Shown: positions 33,915-41,166, counted from the first letter of the stretch. The stretch: DNA of 41,166 nucleotides from Synergistaceae bacterium (GCA_012517195.1 JAAYVK010000039.1:64085-105250), one strand, 5' to 3'. Numbers and translations are program-made. The notes: generated by a model from the sequence alone, not told the origin.

Positions 33915-34748
33915 CTAGGCCTCCTTCCAACCCTTCCGATCTTCGATCTCCGATTCCACGAGTTTCTCCTGCACTTCTGCATACGCTTCATGCAGCTTTT
34001 CGCGGACTTCGATCGTCTCTTCGCTTTCAACGCTTTCTTCCTCCTGCGGGAGGAGGCTGCCGTCTACACCCTGGCGGCCTTCGATGACCGCGTTGGCCAT
34101 CAGGGAGAACATCAGCTTGATGGCACGGATCGCGTCGTCATTTCCGGGGATCGGATAGTCGATAACCTCCGGATCGCAGTTCGTGTCAACAATCGATGCG
34201 ACCGGGATTCCAAGCTTCCTGGCTTCCTGGACGGCGATGGTTTCCCGGCGGGGATCGATGATGAAGAGTGCGTCCGGCAGGTCCTTCATATCCCGAATCC
34301 CGATAAGGTATTTTTCCAGTTTCTCCTTCTGTTTCCTGAGAACACTGACTTCCTTTTTCGGCATTTTCTCGAACGTTCCGTCTTCTTCCATCTTCTGGAG
34401 TTCGACCATCCGGTTGACGCGTTTCCGGATTGTGGGGAAGTTCGTCAAAAGGCCCCCCAGCCATCTCTGGTTGATGTAAAACTGCCCGCAGCGGAGCGCC
34501 TCTTCACGTACGATCTCCTGAGCCTGCCGTTTCGTCCCGACGAAAAGGACGCTGCCTCCCGATTTCGACACCTCGCGGATGAAATCGTAGGCCTTCTCCA
34601 GCCCTTTCACGGTTTTCTGCAGATCAATGATGTAAACCCCATTCCTCTCGGTGAAGATGTAGGGCTTCATCTTCGGGTTCCACCGACGCGTCTGGTGCCC
34701 GAAATGGACACCGCACTCCAGGAGCTGCTTGATACTTACGACTGACAC
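33915..34748 (-). CDS. rpsB: 30S ribosomal protein S2
   Basis: A 277-residue S2: [58 protein letters not shown] and [18 protein letters not shown] start with GGAGGGG six bases upstream. The C-terminus has an acidic extension of about 45 residues ([13 protein letters not shown]...) beyond the conserved core. First gene of rpsB-tsf-pyrH-frr. Two short ORFs with their own SD sequences lie in its leader (see findings). Confidence 0.97.
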   Translation of the reverse strand: MSVVSIKQLLECGVHFGHQTRRWNPKMKPYIFTERNGVYIIDLQKTVKGLEKAYDFIREVSKSGGSVLFVGTKRQAQEIVREEALRCGQFYINQRWLGGLLTNFPTIRKRVNRMVELQKMEEDGTFEKMPKKEVSVLRKQKEKLEKYLIGIRDMKDLPDALFIIDPRRETIAVQEARKLGIPVASIVDTNCDPEVIDYPIPGNDDAIRAIKLMFSLMANAVIEGRQGVDGSLLPQEEESVESEETIEVREKLHEAYAEVQEKLVESEIEDRKGWKEA

Positions 34749-34810
34749 TGTTTTCCCCTCCCTGTCATGGTTTACCCTCCACGCCCTTCATCCGGCAGGA
34801 GACCCGCCAT
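34736..34810 (-). promoter_or_regulatory. Two tandem mini-ORFs in the rpsB leader
   Basis: Minus strand: ATG at 34810 preceded by GGAGGG encodes [12 protein letters not shown] and stops at 34772. A second ATG at 34768, preceded by GGAGGG that overlaps the end of the first ORF, encodes [10 protein letters not shown] and stops at 34736, 13 bases inside rpsB. The rpsB SD lies within the second mini-ORF. Whether they are translated is unknown. Confidence 0.35.
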
Positions 34811-34859
34811 GGGCACCCTCCAGGCCGTCGGAACGTGTGCGATTTTCGGGCCAACGGGC

Positions 34860-34889
34860 AGTATATCACAAGTCATTCTTGACCATCAA
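34860..34889 (-). promoter_or_regulatory. Promoter of the rpsB operon
   Basis: TTGATG (34884-34889), 18-bp spacer, TATACT (34860-34865) with a TGn extension (TGATATACT) on the minus strand. It leaves a leader of about 105 nt. Its -35 overlaps the -35 of the divergent csoR-like promoter. Confidence 0.65.
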
Positions 34890-34907
34890 GCGCATGGGGG
34901 ATAACAT
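34879..34907 (+). promoter_or_regulatory. Promoter of the CsoR-family regulator gene
   Basis: TTGACC (34879-34884), 17 bp, TAACAT (34902-34907) on the plus strand. At 34908-34918 ATACCCGGTAT is a short inverted repeat at the predicted transcription start, and a further ATACCC follows at 34934-34939. CsoR/CstR operators are usually built on TACCC/GGGTA arms, so autoregulation is plausible. Confidence 0.5.
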
Positions 34908-34956
34908 ATACCCGGTATTTTTCTTCAGAAGATATACCCAGACAGGAGGGGAAAAC

Positions 34957-35274
34957 ATGCCGAAGGAATCCTTGATCGAGCAACTGGAAAACCTGAGCCG
35001 CGATCAGAAAGCCATGCTAAACCGGCTGAAAAGGGTGGAAGGGCAACTCCGCGGGATTCAGAGGATGATCATTGAAAACAAGCCCTGCCACAACATCCTT
35101 ATTCAGCTTTCAGCGGCGCGGAAGGCCATGCATCAGGTTTGCATCGAAATCCTCAAGAATTACATTCAACGATGCCTTGCGACCAAGAACCTTGAGGACA
35201 CCGCGGAACTCGAAGCCCTGATCGGAGCGATGCTGGACCTCGCCCCTCTTTCTACGGAAAAGCAGGAACCCTAG
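34957..35274 (+). CDS. CsoR/RcnR/CstR family transcriptional repressor
   Basis: A 105-residue all-helical repressor. The ATG at 34957, with AGGAGGGG upstream, is chosen over the track's 34729 start, which lies inside rpsB. NRLKRVEGQLRGIQRMIIE is the family DNA-binding face. The ligand pattern is C44, then Tyr at position 69, then C73. Copper-sensing CsoR has Cys-His-Cys at these positions, so the His is missing. A cysteine pair 29 apart without the His is the pattern of CstR persulfide sensors. H59 and C62 are additional candidates. Its last four bases overlap the convergent hypothetical gene at a shared CTAG. Confidence 0.88.
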   Translation: MPKESLIEQLENLSRDQKAMLNRLKRVEGQLRGIQRMIIENKPCHNILIQLSAARKAMHQVCIEILKNYIQRCLATKNLEDTAELEALIGAMLDLAPLSTEKQEP

Positions 35275-35765
35275 GGTTCTGAAGAATCCGGCGGATTCCC
35301 CGCCTCACCAAGCAGGGCCGCCACGAGGGAACCAAGATTTTCCCGTCTGCCCGTCGCCGAATCCACCAGGCATTCGCCTTCTATCTTCCATACACGCCAG
35401 GTTGATCTCACGCGTTCCTGATCGACCATCACGGAGTTGTACCGGAGAGCTCCGGTCCACTTTCCCTTCCCCACAAGCCGGGCAGCTTCCTCTGCAAGAT
35501 CGACCGCTCTTTCGCGGGGCACCCTGGGCTCGAGCCTCTTCCCCCCCGGAAGCTCCGTTTCAAGGACGACCACCGATTTCTGTGGAAGGAGCGTCACCTG
35601 GCCGTTCACCGCATCCACGATCGCCGCATGAAAAGAATAGCTCGTCCGGGTCATCATCCCCCTGGAAAAAATCTCCACCGGCACAACAAAAACCGGAACG
35701 AGCAGGAAAGGACCTTCCTTCAGCTCGAAGATCGGCGCCAGCATTCCCCTGAAGTCGTTCTGCAT
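35271..35765 (-). CDS. Hypothetical protein, 164 residues, downstream of SRP RNA
   Basis: No family recognised. The track's 282-residue ORF runs back through the SRP RNA and a tRNA gene. The ATG at 35765, with AAAGGGGGC about six bases upstream, is the sensible start. The N-terminal half contains a hydrophobic stretch (GPFLLVPVFVVPVEIF), perhaps strands or one weak membrane segment. The rest is a mixed alpha/beta pattern with KSVVVLETELPGGKRL, ALRYNSVMVDQERVR and STWRVWKIEGECLVDSATG. It is probably transcribed with the stable RNAs upstream. Confidence 0.7.
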   Translation of the reverse strand: MQNDFRGMLAPIFELKEGPFLLVPVFVVPVEIFSRGMMTRTSYSFHAAIVDAVNGQVTLLPQKSVVVLETELPGGKRLEPRVPRERAVDLAEEAARLVGKGKWTGALRYNSVMVDQERVRSTWRVWKIEGECLVDSATGRRENLGSLVAALLGEAGNPPDSSEP

Positions 35766-35814
35766 TCGCTTGCCCCCTTTCCTGGACCTTTCGGCGGAAT
35801 CCGGGGAAAAACTA

Positions 35815-35947
35815 CGGAGGTCCCGGGCAGGAAACCCAACTTGCCGTGGCACCCGATGGGATCCGCTTACCGTTGCTTCCTTCCGGACCTGGCGGGGTTT
35901 GCGGGCCTTCGCCGCACGGGGCTGGGTTTCCTGCCTGGGACCTCCGG
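35815..35947 (-). ncRNA. ffs: Signal recognition particle RNA (4.5S type)
   Basis: The minus strand contains CCAGGTCCGGAAGGAAGCAA, the universally conserved Ffh-binding loop with its GGAA tetraloop. The ends pair over a long distance: GGAGGTCCC near the 5' end with GGGACCTCC at the 3' end, and CAGGAAACCCA with TGGGTTTCCTG. The length of ~130 nt fits the short 4.5S-like form. TTTTT follows the 3' end. It lies 10 bp after tRNA-Ser(GGA), an arrangement (tadA, tRNA-Ser, ffs) known from other bacteria. Confidence 0.93.
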
Positions 35948-35957
35948 CAGACAAAAA

Positions 35958-36051
35958 TGGCGGAGAGGGAGGGATTTGAACCCTCGGGGCGGGGTTTAGG
36001 CCGCCCACACGCTCTCCAGGCGTGCGCCTTCGACCACTCAGCCACCTCTCC
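35958..36051 (-). tRNA. tRNA-Ser (anticodon GGA)
   Basis: A class II tRNA of 94 nt with a long variable arm. Acceptor stem GGAGAGG/CCTCTCC, discriminator G and encoded CCA; D-arm GGCTGAGTGG; anticodon stem CACGC/GCGTG closing loop CTGGAGA (anticodon GGA, reads UCC and UCU); T-arm GGGTTCAAATCCC. Confidence 0.97.
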
Positions 36052-36119
36052 GCATGTTCGCTACTTTTAGTTTGGCGGAGAGAGTGGGATTTGAACCCAC
36101 GAGGCGGCTTCAAGACCAC

Positions 36120-36638
<519 letters not shown>

Positions 36639-36676
36639 AAAGACGCCCTCCTCGGGACGTTTCAAGACCGTGATGC

Positions 36677-36705
36677 ATTCTAGCAAAAGACTTCCCGTTT
36701 GCAAA
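36677..36705 (-). promoter_or_regulatory. Promoter of tadA
   Basis: TTTGCA (36700-36705), 17 bp, TAGAAT (36677-36682) with TGn extension on the minus strand. The transcript would start ~30 nt before the TTG start of tadA. Its -35 shares the palindrome TTTGCAAA with the divergent PhzF promoter. Confidence 0.65.
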
Positions 36706-36727
36706 GATAGGGTCTTCGGAAAATAAT
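36699..36727 (+). promoter_or_regulatory. Promoter of the PhzF-family gene
   Basis: TTGCAA (36699-36704), 17 bp, AATAAT (36722-36727) on the plus strand, 35 bp before the start codon region. Confidence 0.5.
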
Positions 36728-36762
36728 GAAGACACCCGGGCAGCGAACGGAGGGGGATGACA

Positions 36763-37605
36763 ATGAAAGAGAAAAGTGACAGGATTTTGTTCTTCCAGGT
36801 CAATGCTTTCACCGACCGGCACTTCTGCGGCAACCCTGCCGCGGTATGCCTCCTGCACGGCCCGCTTCCAGCAAGGCTTATGCAGCAGATCGCTGCGGAA
36901 ATGAAGCTTTCCGAAACCACCTTTCTCATTCCCCTCAACGGGGACTTCAGAAATGCCTCGGAATTCCGGATCCGGTGGTTCACGCCCGTGACCGAAGTTC
37001 CCCTCTGTGGACATGCCACGCTGGCAGCAGCTTCCGTCGTCTTTTCGGAGATCGGCAATTCGAGCGGAACTCTTTTTTTCGAATCAAGAAGCGGACGGCT
37101 GGCCGCATGTCGAGGACCGGAAGGCTGGACCCTGGATTTCCCTTCAAATCCGCCTCATCCCTGCGAGGCGCCCAGGGGGATCCTTGAAGGCCTCGGAATC
37201 AAAAATCCTATCCCGGCTTTTCTTTCCGAGGAAGCCGAGATGCTTCTGATCCCGATGGGATCCTACGAAGAAGTCCTTCGCATTTCTCCAGACTTTCCCT
37301 CCCTGCTTTCCGTAAATGACCGGATGGGAGCACAGGGGGTCATCATCACAGCCTTGGGGCCCGAGGGCTTTGATTTCTGCTCGCGGTATTTCGGTCCATG
37401 GGAGGGGATCAATGAAGATCCGGTGACAGGTTCCGCCCACACCGTGCTGGCCCCCTACTGGCACCAGATTCTCGGCAAGTCGGATTTTCTTGCGCTTCAG
37501 GCCTCAAGAAGGACCGGCGTCCTTGGGGTTCGGCTGGTTCCGGGAGGAAGGGTGCGCATCTCCGGGAAAACGCGCGTTTTTCTGAAGGGGATTCTTTGCC
37601 TATAA
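36763..37605 (+). CDS. PhzF-family isomerase/epimerase-like protein
   Basis: About 280 residues of the PhzF fold, two similar halves related to diaminopimelate epimerase. It has VNAFTDRHFCGNPAAVC, the presumed catalytic Glu in KLSETTFL, RWFTPVTEVPLCGHATLAAA, and in the second half GPWEGINEDPVTGSAHTVLAPYW. Family members isomerise varied small acids, as in phenazine synthesis; no phenazine genes are present and the substrate is unknown. ATG 36763 lies nine bases from GGAGGGGG; ATG 36757 of the track is too close. Single-gene unit with its own promoter and a shared terminator. Confidence 0.92.
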   Translation: MKEKSDRILFFQVNAFTDRHFCGNPAAVCLLHGPLPARLMQQIAAEMKLSETTFLIPLNGDFRNASEFRIRWFTPVTEVPLCGHATLAAASVVFSEIGNSSGTLFFESRSGRLAACRGPEGWTLDFPSNPPHPCEAPRGILEGLGIKNPIPAFLSEEAEMLLIPMGSYEEVLRISPDFPSLLSVNDRMGAQGVIITALGPEGFDFCSRYFGPWEGINEDPVTGSAHTVLAPYWHQILGKSDFLALQASRRTGVLGVRLVPGGRVRISGKTRVFLKGILCL

Positions 37606-37637
37606 AAAACGGGGGTTGCCGAAGCAACCCCCGTTTC
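37604..37637. terminator. Bidirectional terminator between the PhzF gene and csp
   Basis: Stem AAACGGGGGTTGC/GCAACCCCCGTTT with loop CGAA between convergent genes; on the minus strand it is followed by a T-run (TTTTTTATAGG), so it is a good intrinsic terminator for csp. Confidence 0.88.
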
Positions 37638-37654
37638 TGACGGTCCTCTGTTGG

Positions 37655-37858
37655 TTAAGCCTTCTCGACGTTGGCGGCCTGAGGGCCCTTGGCTCCGTCG
37701 ACCACTTCGAGGGTTACGCGCTGGCCCTCATCCAGGGTCTTGAAGCCTTCCATCTTGATCGCGCTGAAGTGGACAAAAACATCCTTACCCTCATCAGTCG
37801 TGATGAACCCATAGCCCTTAGTGCCGTTGAACCACTTTACCGTACCGTTCGTTTTCAA
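37655..37858 (-). CDS. csp: Cold-shock domain protein
   Basis: A single-domain nucleic-acid-binding protein of 67 residues: [16 protein letters not shown] (RNP1 region) and [10 protein letters not shown] (RNP2), ending [13 protein letters not shown] at 37858 with AGGAGG eight bases upstream is chosen, giving the family's usual length (66-70); the track version adds 16 residues. CSPs act as RNA chaperones or antiterminators. It has a good promoter and a terminator, so it is monocistronic. Confidence 0.96.
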   Translation of the reverse strand: MKTNGTVKWFNGTKGYGFITTDEGKDVFVHFSAIKMEGFKTLDEGQRVTLEVVDGAKGPQAANVEKA

Positions 37859-37916
37859 GCTTGCTGCCTCCTGATAATCCATAATAGACTTCTCCGATGG
37901 CGCCATCGGCTATGAA

Positions 37917-37945
37917 AGAGTATCCGATGCCGCACGACTTGTCAA
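37917..37945 (-). promoter_or_regulatory. Promoter of csp
   Basis: A perfect TTGACA (37940-37945), 17 bp, then TACTCT (37917-37922), a weak -10. The predicted leader is ~50 nt and begins with the 16-bp palindrome CCGATGGCGCCATCGG (37894-37909). Confidence 0.65.
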
Positions 37946-37958
37946 GGGTTCGGTAAAC

Positions 37959-38804
37959 CTAGACTTTCGGAATGTTCCTGCCGGAGAATATTTCGGCCAT
38001 TTCCCGCTTCAGTTCCTGTTTGATCCGCTTCTTCTCCCCGGGAAGCAGGCTCTTTTTCCCCGTCCCGAACAGGTAGTTGTCCAGGTCGAACTCTTTCAGG
38101 ATCATCTTCGTCATGAAAAGGTTTTCCTGGTAGACGTTCACATCGATCATCTGGTACTTTTCCCGCATATCGTCGGCAATGAAATTCTGGATCGAGTTGA
38201 TTTTATGATCGATGAAGAATTTTTCCCCGTTGATGTCCCGCGTGAAGCCCCTGACACGATAATCCAGCACGGCAATGTCGGGGTTAAAGGAATGCAGGAG
38301 AAAATTCAGGGCCTTCAGGGGTGAAATCTTCCCGCAGGTCGAAACATCGATATCCGCCCTGAAGGTGCTGATCCCCTGGTCCGGGTGGCTTTCGGGATAA
38401 GTGTGCACGGTGATATGGCTCTTGTCGAGGTGCGCAACCACAGATTCGGGAAGAGGCCCCGGAGTTTCACCCGAGCAGAGGTCGCTCCCCTCAGGCGCCT
38501 GCCCGCACTCGACCTTTTCCTCCGAAATCAGCATCGTGACACTGGCACCCTGGGGATCATAATCCTGCTGGGCGATATTCAGAATGTTGGCGCCGATGAT
38601 GTTTGCGACTTCGCTCAAGATCGCCGTCAATCTCTCGGCGTTGTACTCCTCGTCGATATAGTCGATGTATTCCTTCCGGTGTTGCGGGAGTTTCGCGTAA
38701 CAGATATCGTACATGTTGAAGCTGAGGCTTTTCGTGAGGTTGTTGAACCCGTACAGCTTCAGTTTCTTGATCGGCTTGATCTTTTTCATCGCCGGTATCG
38801 ACAC
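37959..38804 (-). CDS. speD: S-adenosylmethionine decarboxylase proenzyme (E. coli type)
   Basis: Pyruvoyl enzyme giving decarboxylated SAM for spermidine synthesis. The 281-residue sequence closely follows the class 1A E. coli-type enzyme throughout: [71 protein letters not shown] and [12 protein letters not shown]. Self-cleavage is expected before the Ser in DKSHI, which becomes the pyruvoyl group. The short (~130 aa) SpeD of Bacillus and archaea is a different form. GTG 38804 with GAGG five bases upstream is kept. No speE is linked in the window. Confidence 0.96.
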   Translation of the reverse strand: MSIPAMKKIKPIKKLKLYGFNNLTKSLSFNMYDICYAKLPQHRKEYIDYIDEEYNAERLTAILSEVANIIGANILNIAQQDYDPQGASVTMLISEEKVECGQAPEGSDLCSGETPGPLPESVVAHLDKSHITVHTYPESHPDQGISTFRADIDVSTCGKISPLKALNFLLHSFNPDIAVLDYRVRGFTRDINGEKFFIDHKINSIQNFIADDMREKYQMIDVNVYQENLFMTKMILKEFDLDNYLFGTGKKSLLPGEKKRIKQELKREMAEIFSGRNIPKV

Positions 38805-38824
38805 CCTTTCCTCAAGATGAAGGC

Positions 38825-38853
38825 ATTATAGCGTCTTTTCCGTTTTTTGCGAA
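38825..38853 (-). promoter_or_regulatory. Promoter of speD
   Basis: TTCGCA (38848-38853), 17 bp, then a perfect TATAAT (38825-38830) on the minus strand, ~20 bp before the speD start region. Confidence 0.7.
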
Positions 38854-38894
38854 TCGAGCCGATTTCCCGCCGGAAAGAAAGGAGGAGTTGGCCT

Positions 38895-39380
38895 TTGAAG
38901 AAAACCAACGCGGTTCGCCAGCTTGAGAAACTCGGGATCGTTTATCGGCTGGCGGAGTACGAAGTTGACCTTGACGATCTTGGGGCTGCCCGAGTTGCCT
39001 TGAAGATCGGAATGCCTCTCGACCGTGTTTTCAAAACACTGGTCCTCCGAGGAGACAAAACAGGCGTCTTCCTTTGTGTCATCCCGGGAGCCCTGGAATT
39101 GGACCTGAAAGCCGCTGCATCCCTCACCGGCAACAAACGGTGCGAACTGGTCCCCCTGAGAGAGGTGCTCCCTCTTACAGGTTACCAGCGGGGAGGCGTG
39201 TCCCCGCTGGCTTCCAAAAAAACTTATCCTGTACTGATGGATGAGTCCTCTCTCCGTTTTGACGAAATCTCCGTCAGTGCCGGCCTTCGGGGCCTCCAGG
39301 TGATCCTGCGGCCTTCGGACCTGATCAGAGCGACGCAGGCCGTTGTCGGCCGGCTTACGAAACCGGGGCCGATCCCTTAG
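38895..39380 (+). CDS. ybaK: YbaK/EbsC-family aminoacyl-tRNA deacylase
   Basis: A 161-residue editing protein of the YbaK/ProX superfamily. YbaK hydrolyses Cys-tRNA(Pro) formed by prolyl-tRNA synthetase. Blocks are KKTNAVRQLEKLGI, the catalytic-lysine region DRVFKTLVLRGD, LTGYQRGGVSPLAS and DEISVSAGLRGLQVILRP. TTG 38895 with GGAGGAG upstream is chosen; the track's 16-residue N-terminal extension is unlikely. Divergent from speD. Its last 26 bases overlap the convergent acyl-CoA ligase. Confidence 0.93.
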   Translation: MKKTNAVRQLEKLGIVYRLAEYEVDLDDLGAARVALKIGMPLDRVFKTLVLRGDKTGVFLCVIPGALELDLKAAASLTGNKRCELVPLREVLPLTGYQRGGVSPLASKKTYPVLMDESSLRFDEISVSAGLRGLQVILRPSDLIRATQAVVGRLTKPGPIP

Positions 39381-40860
39381 CCTTTTCTTCTTCCCGTAGT
39401 TTCCTTCGAAGGATCTTCCCGGCCGGCGAGAGGGGGAAAGACTGGACGAATTCCACTTTTCTTGGCACCTTGTAGTGTGCGAGCCTTTCTTTGCAGAATT
39501 GGACCAATTCTTTCTGGGTCGCAGCCGCGTTTTCCCGCAGGATGACAAAGGCCTTCGGGATTTCGCCGCTAACGGGGTGCGGGACGCCGATCACGGCGGC
39601 CAGGTGGACAGCGGGGTGCTCCTGGAGAACCCTTTCGACTTCCTGTGGATAGACGTTAAAGCCTCCCACGATCAGGATGTCGGTATCGCGTTCCAGGATG
39701 GTCAGGTAACCTTCCTGATCCATCCTGACAATGTCCCCCGTGTTGAACCAGCCTTCCCTGAACCTCTCCGCCGTCTTTTCCGGGTTGCGGAAGTAGCCAG
39801 GTGTCACGGAGGGCCCCTTCACCCAGAGGACCCCTTCCTGCCCCTTTTCCGCTTCCTTCCCTTCCCGGTTCAGGATCCGGAATTCATAACCCGGAAGAAC
39901 AGGGCCGACCGTGCCGAGCTTTCTTTTCGCAAGGCTGGGGTTTACGGCCACCACCGGGGAGCATTCGGTCAGTCCATACCCTTCAAGGATGGAAAGATTC
40001 ATGGTTTCTCTCGCTCTTTGGTCAAATTGGGGATTCAAACGATCCCCTCCACAGATGATCAACCGAAGGGACGATCCAATCTCGGCGCCTTTTGCCGCGG
40101 TCGCCAGCGTCAGGGCAACCATCGTGGGAACCGCAACCATGACGGTGACGCCTGCCTCGCAGATCGCCTCCACGGTTTTCTGGGGCGGCATAAAACCCGG
40201 CACCAAGACCTGCGGAAGTCCTAGGGCAAGAGGCAGGATCCCCGAAACGCTGTAGCCGAGAGTGTGGAAATTGGGAAGGACATTCAGGAAGATGTCGTCT
40301 TTTCTCAGCTCCTCAACAAAATCGAAAACCTTGCTGGTGTTGTCGATCAGATTATCATGCGTGATCACGACGGCCTTCGGGGTTCCGGTTGTTCCCGAAG
40401 TCGAAAAGATCACGGCGGTTTCCGGGGAGTCCTTTTCCCCTTCCCTGCCGGAAACATTTGAAACGAAGGCGTCCAAAGCCGAAGGGACCGTCGGGTATCC
40501 GGCCCCCGAAAGGGCCTCCCGTAGCCCGTCCATCCCCTCCGGCAGAACGATCCCCCATGGATCCAGGACCTCCATGTTCTCAACCAGGGCGGTTGGACCC
40601 GTCTGCAAATTCAAGGGCGCAACCGCCCCTCTCAGCCTCCAGGCCGCCAGGGAAAGTGCCAGAACCAGGGGGCAGTTGGGAAGCAGGAGGACGAGTCTTT
40701 GTCCTTCGCCGAACCCTGCATTTGCGAGAACTTGTTCGCATGTATCGACCAGGTTCAGGAAACGGCCCGAATCCCACCATTGACCTTCCCACCAGAGGGT
40801 TTTCTCTCTGAGTTCCCCGTTGAGGCGTTCAAGGATCCGTTCTTCCAGTCTAGTTCCCAT
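39355..40860 (-). CDS. AMP-forming acyl-CoA synthetase/ligase
   Basis: An ANL-superfamily adenylating enzyme of 501 residues. A3 P-loop FSTSGTTGTPKAVVITH, A5 EGYGLTECSPVVAVN, A7 FNTGDIVRMDQEGYL, hinge A8 ERDTDILIVGGFNVYPQEVE, and the A10 lysine in SPAGKILRRKLRE are all intact. It looks like a fatty-acid or carboxylic-acid CoA ligase; chain length cannot be read. It lies 15 bp downstream of a FadL-type porin gene, suggesting coupled uptake and activation of a hydrophobic acid. Its tail overlaps ybaK by 26 bp. Confidence 0.93.
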   Translation of the reverse strand: MGTRLEERILERLNGELREKTLWWEGQWWDSGRFLNLVDTCEQVLANAGFGEGQRLVLLLPNCPLVLALSLAAWRLRGAVAPLNLQTGPTALVENMEVLDPWGIVLPEGMDGLREALSGAGYPTVPSALDAFVSNVSGREGEKDSPETAVIFSTSGTTGTPKAVVITHDNLIDNTSKVFDFVEELRKDDIFLNVLPNFHTLGYSVSGILPLALGLPQVLVPGFMPPQKTVEAICEAGVTVMVAVPTMVALTLATAAKGAEIGSSLRLIICGGDRLNPQFDQRARETMNLSILEGYGLTECSPVVAVNPSLAKRKLGTVGPVLPGYEFRILNREGKEAEKGQEGVLWVKGPSVTPGYFRNPEKTAERFREGWFNTGDIVRMDQEGYLTILERDTDILIVGGFNVYPQEVERVLQEHPAVHLAAVIGVPHPVSGEIPKAFVILRENAAATQKELVQFCKERLAHYKVPRKVEFVQSFPLSPAGKILRRKLREEEKAKGSAPVS

Positions 40861-40875
40861 TTCCTCTCTTCCCTT

Positions 40876-41166
40876 CTAGAACCGACGGCTGATCGAAAGA
40901 CCGAAAAGGTGGGCTTCACCGTTGTCCTGGCGGCTTTTGTAGATAAAATCTCCAGGTCGGGCCTGGATGTCTCTCGGGGAGATGTCCAGGTATGTATACG
41001 AAAAGTCGTAGGTCCAGCTCCCCTTGCGGTAGCCCAGGCCGATGGAATAAAGCTTCCTGTCGTTGGTCGGGGCAATGTAATCCACCGTCTCGTCGGGGAT
41101 CGGGGAAGGGTCAATGACGTAACCCACCCTCAAGTCCAGGTTTTCGTTCATGGCATACTCGATTCC
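40876..41166 (-). CDS. FadL/OmpP1-family outer-membrane transporter, C-terminal part
   Basis: The frame is open to the window edge (EYAMNENLDLRVGYVIDPSP), so this is the 3' end only; the track's ATG at 41151 is internal. Repeated amphipathic beta strands (LYSIGLGYRKGSWTYDFSYTYLD) and the block DPSPIPDETVDYIAPTNDR match the last strands of FadL-like barrels. It ends in SISRRF, with the terminal aromatic residue used as outer-membrane assembly signal, so the host is a diderm. FadL proteins pass long-chain fatty acids or other hydrophobic compounds across the outer membrane. Confidence 0.88.
   Translation of the reverse strand, partial: GIEYAMNENLDLRVGYVIDPSPIPDETVDYIAPTNDRKLYSIGLGYRKGSWTYDFSYTYLDISPRDIQARPGDFIYKSRQDNGEAHLFGLSISRRF

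Noticed and set aside
38826-39548. A 240-codon minus-strand ORF opposite ybaK
   Set aside because: Composition is low-complexity shadow; the ybaK frame on the other strand has all family blocks.

Overview
This window is a compact stretch of bacterial chromosome, GC-rich by eye (high 50s percent), with almost no non-coding space. It has no insertion sequences, phage genes, integrases or CRISPR arrays. The gene set mixes Gram-positive-like features (a T-box leader on argG, the PurS/PurQ/small-PurL purine complex, a short EF-Ts, long-form HPF, a CsoR-family repressor) with diderm features (a FadL/OmpP1-type outer-membrane barrel ending in phenylalanine, an E. coli-type SpeD). That mixture, plus anaerobe-style genes (hypAB, carbamate kinase, purE without purK), suggests a member of the Synergistota. 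The phylum call is an inference and was not tested by any search.

Layout. 1-3396 (-): yicC, lepA and the 5' part of hemW, an RNA and translation housekeeping operon. 3511-13712 (+): one ten-gene purine operon, purC-S-Q-L-F-M-N-H-D-E, behind a good sigma-70 promoter, with stop/start overlaps at most joints and a strong hairpin at its end. purB, purK and purA are absent. 13765-19474 (-): an unrecognised 419-residue protein, a nitroreductase, a two-domain PPK2 polyphosphate kinase, a 2-hydroxyacid dehydrogenase and glycerate 2-kinase. 19574-21209 (-): argG with a consensus promoter, an arginine-rich small ORF and a T-box leader. 21221-29495 (-): hpf with its own promoter and terminator, then a tightly overlapped string hypA-hypB-uvrD-coaE-(DHH/CBS/tRNA nucleotidyltransferase)-site-2 protease-surE.

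29601-34889: an aspartate-type aminotransferase (+), carbamate kinase (-), and the conserved rpsB-tsf-pyrH-frr translation operon (-), with an internal terminator between tsf and pyrH. 34879-36727: a CsoR/CstR-like repressor (+) and a stable-RNA unit (-), tadA - tRNA-Ser(CGA) - tRNA-Ser(GGA) - SRP RNA - hypothetical. The tadA stop codon lies inside the first tRNA gene. 36699-41166: a PhzF-family protein (+), a cold-shock protein and SpeD (-), a YbaK-type editing protein (+), then an acyl-CoA ligase downstream of a FadL-type porin that runs off the window.

Many starts in the supplied ORF track are too far upstream. Strong Shine-Dalgarno (SD) sequences point instead to internal ATG, GTG and especially TTG starts (tRNA nucleotidyltransferase, arcC, pyrH, tadA, csp, ybaK). 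The items most worth checking are the argG leader (T-box plus Arg-rich ORF), the tadA/tRNA-Ser overlap, two mini-ORFs ahead of rpsB, a CsoR homologue with a CstR-like cysteine pair, the unrecognised 419-residue protein, and hemW without a canonical start codon.
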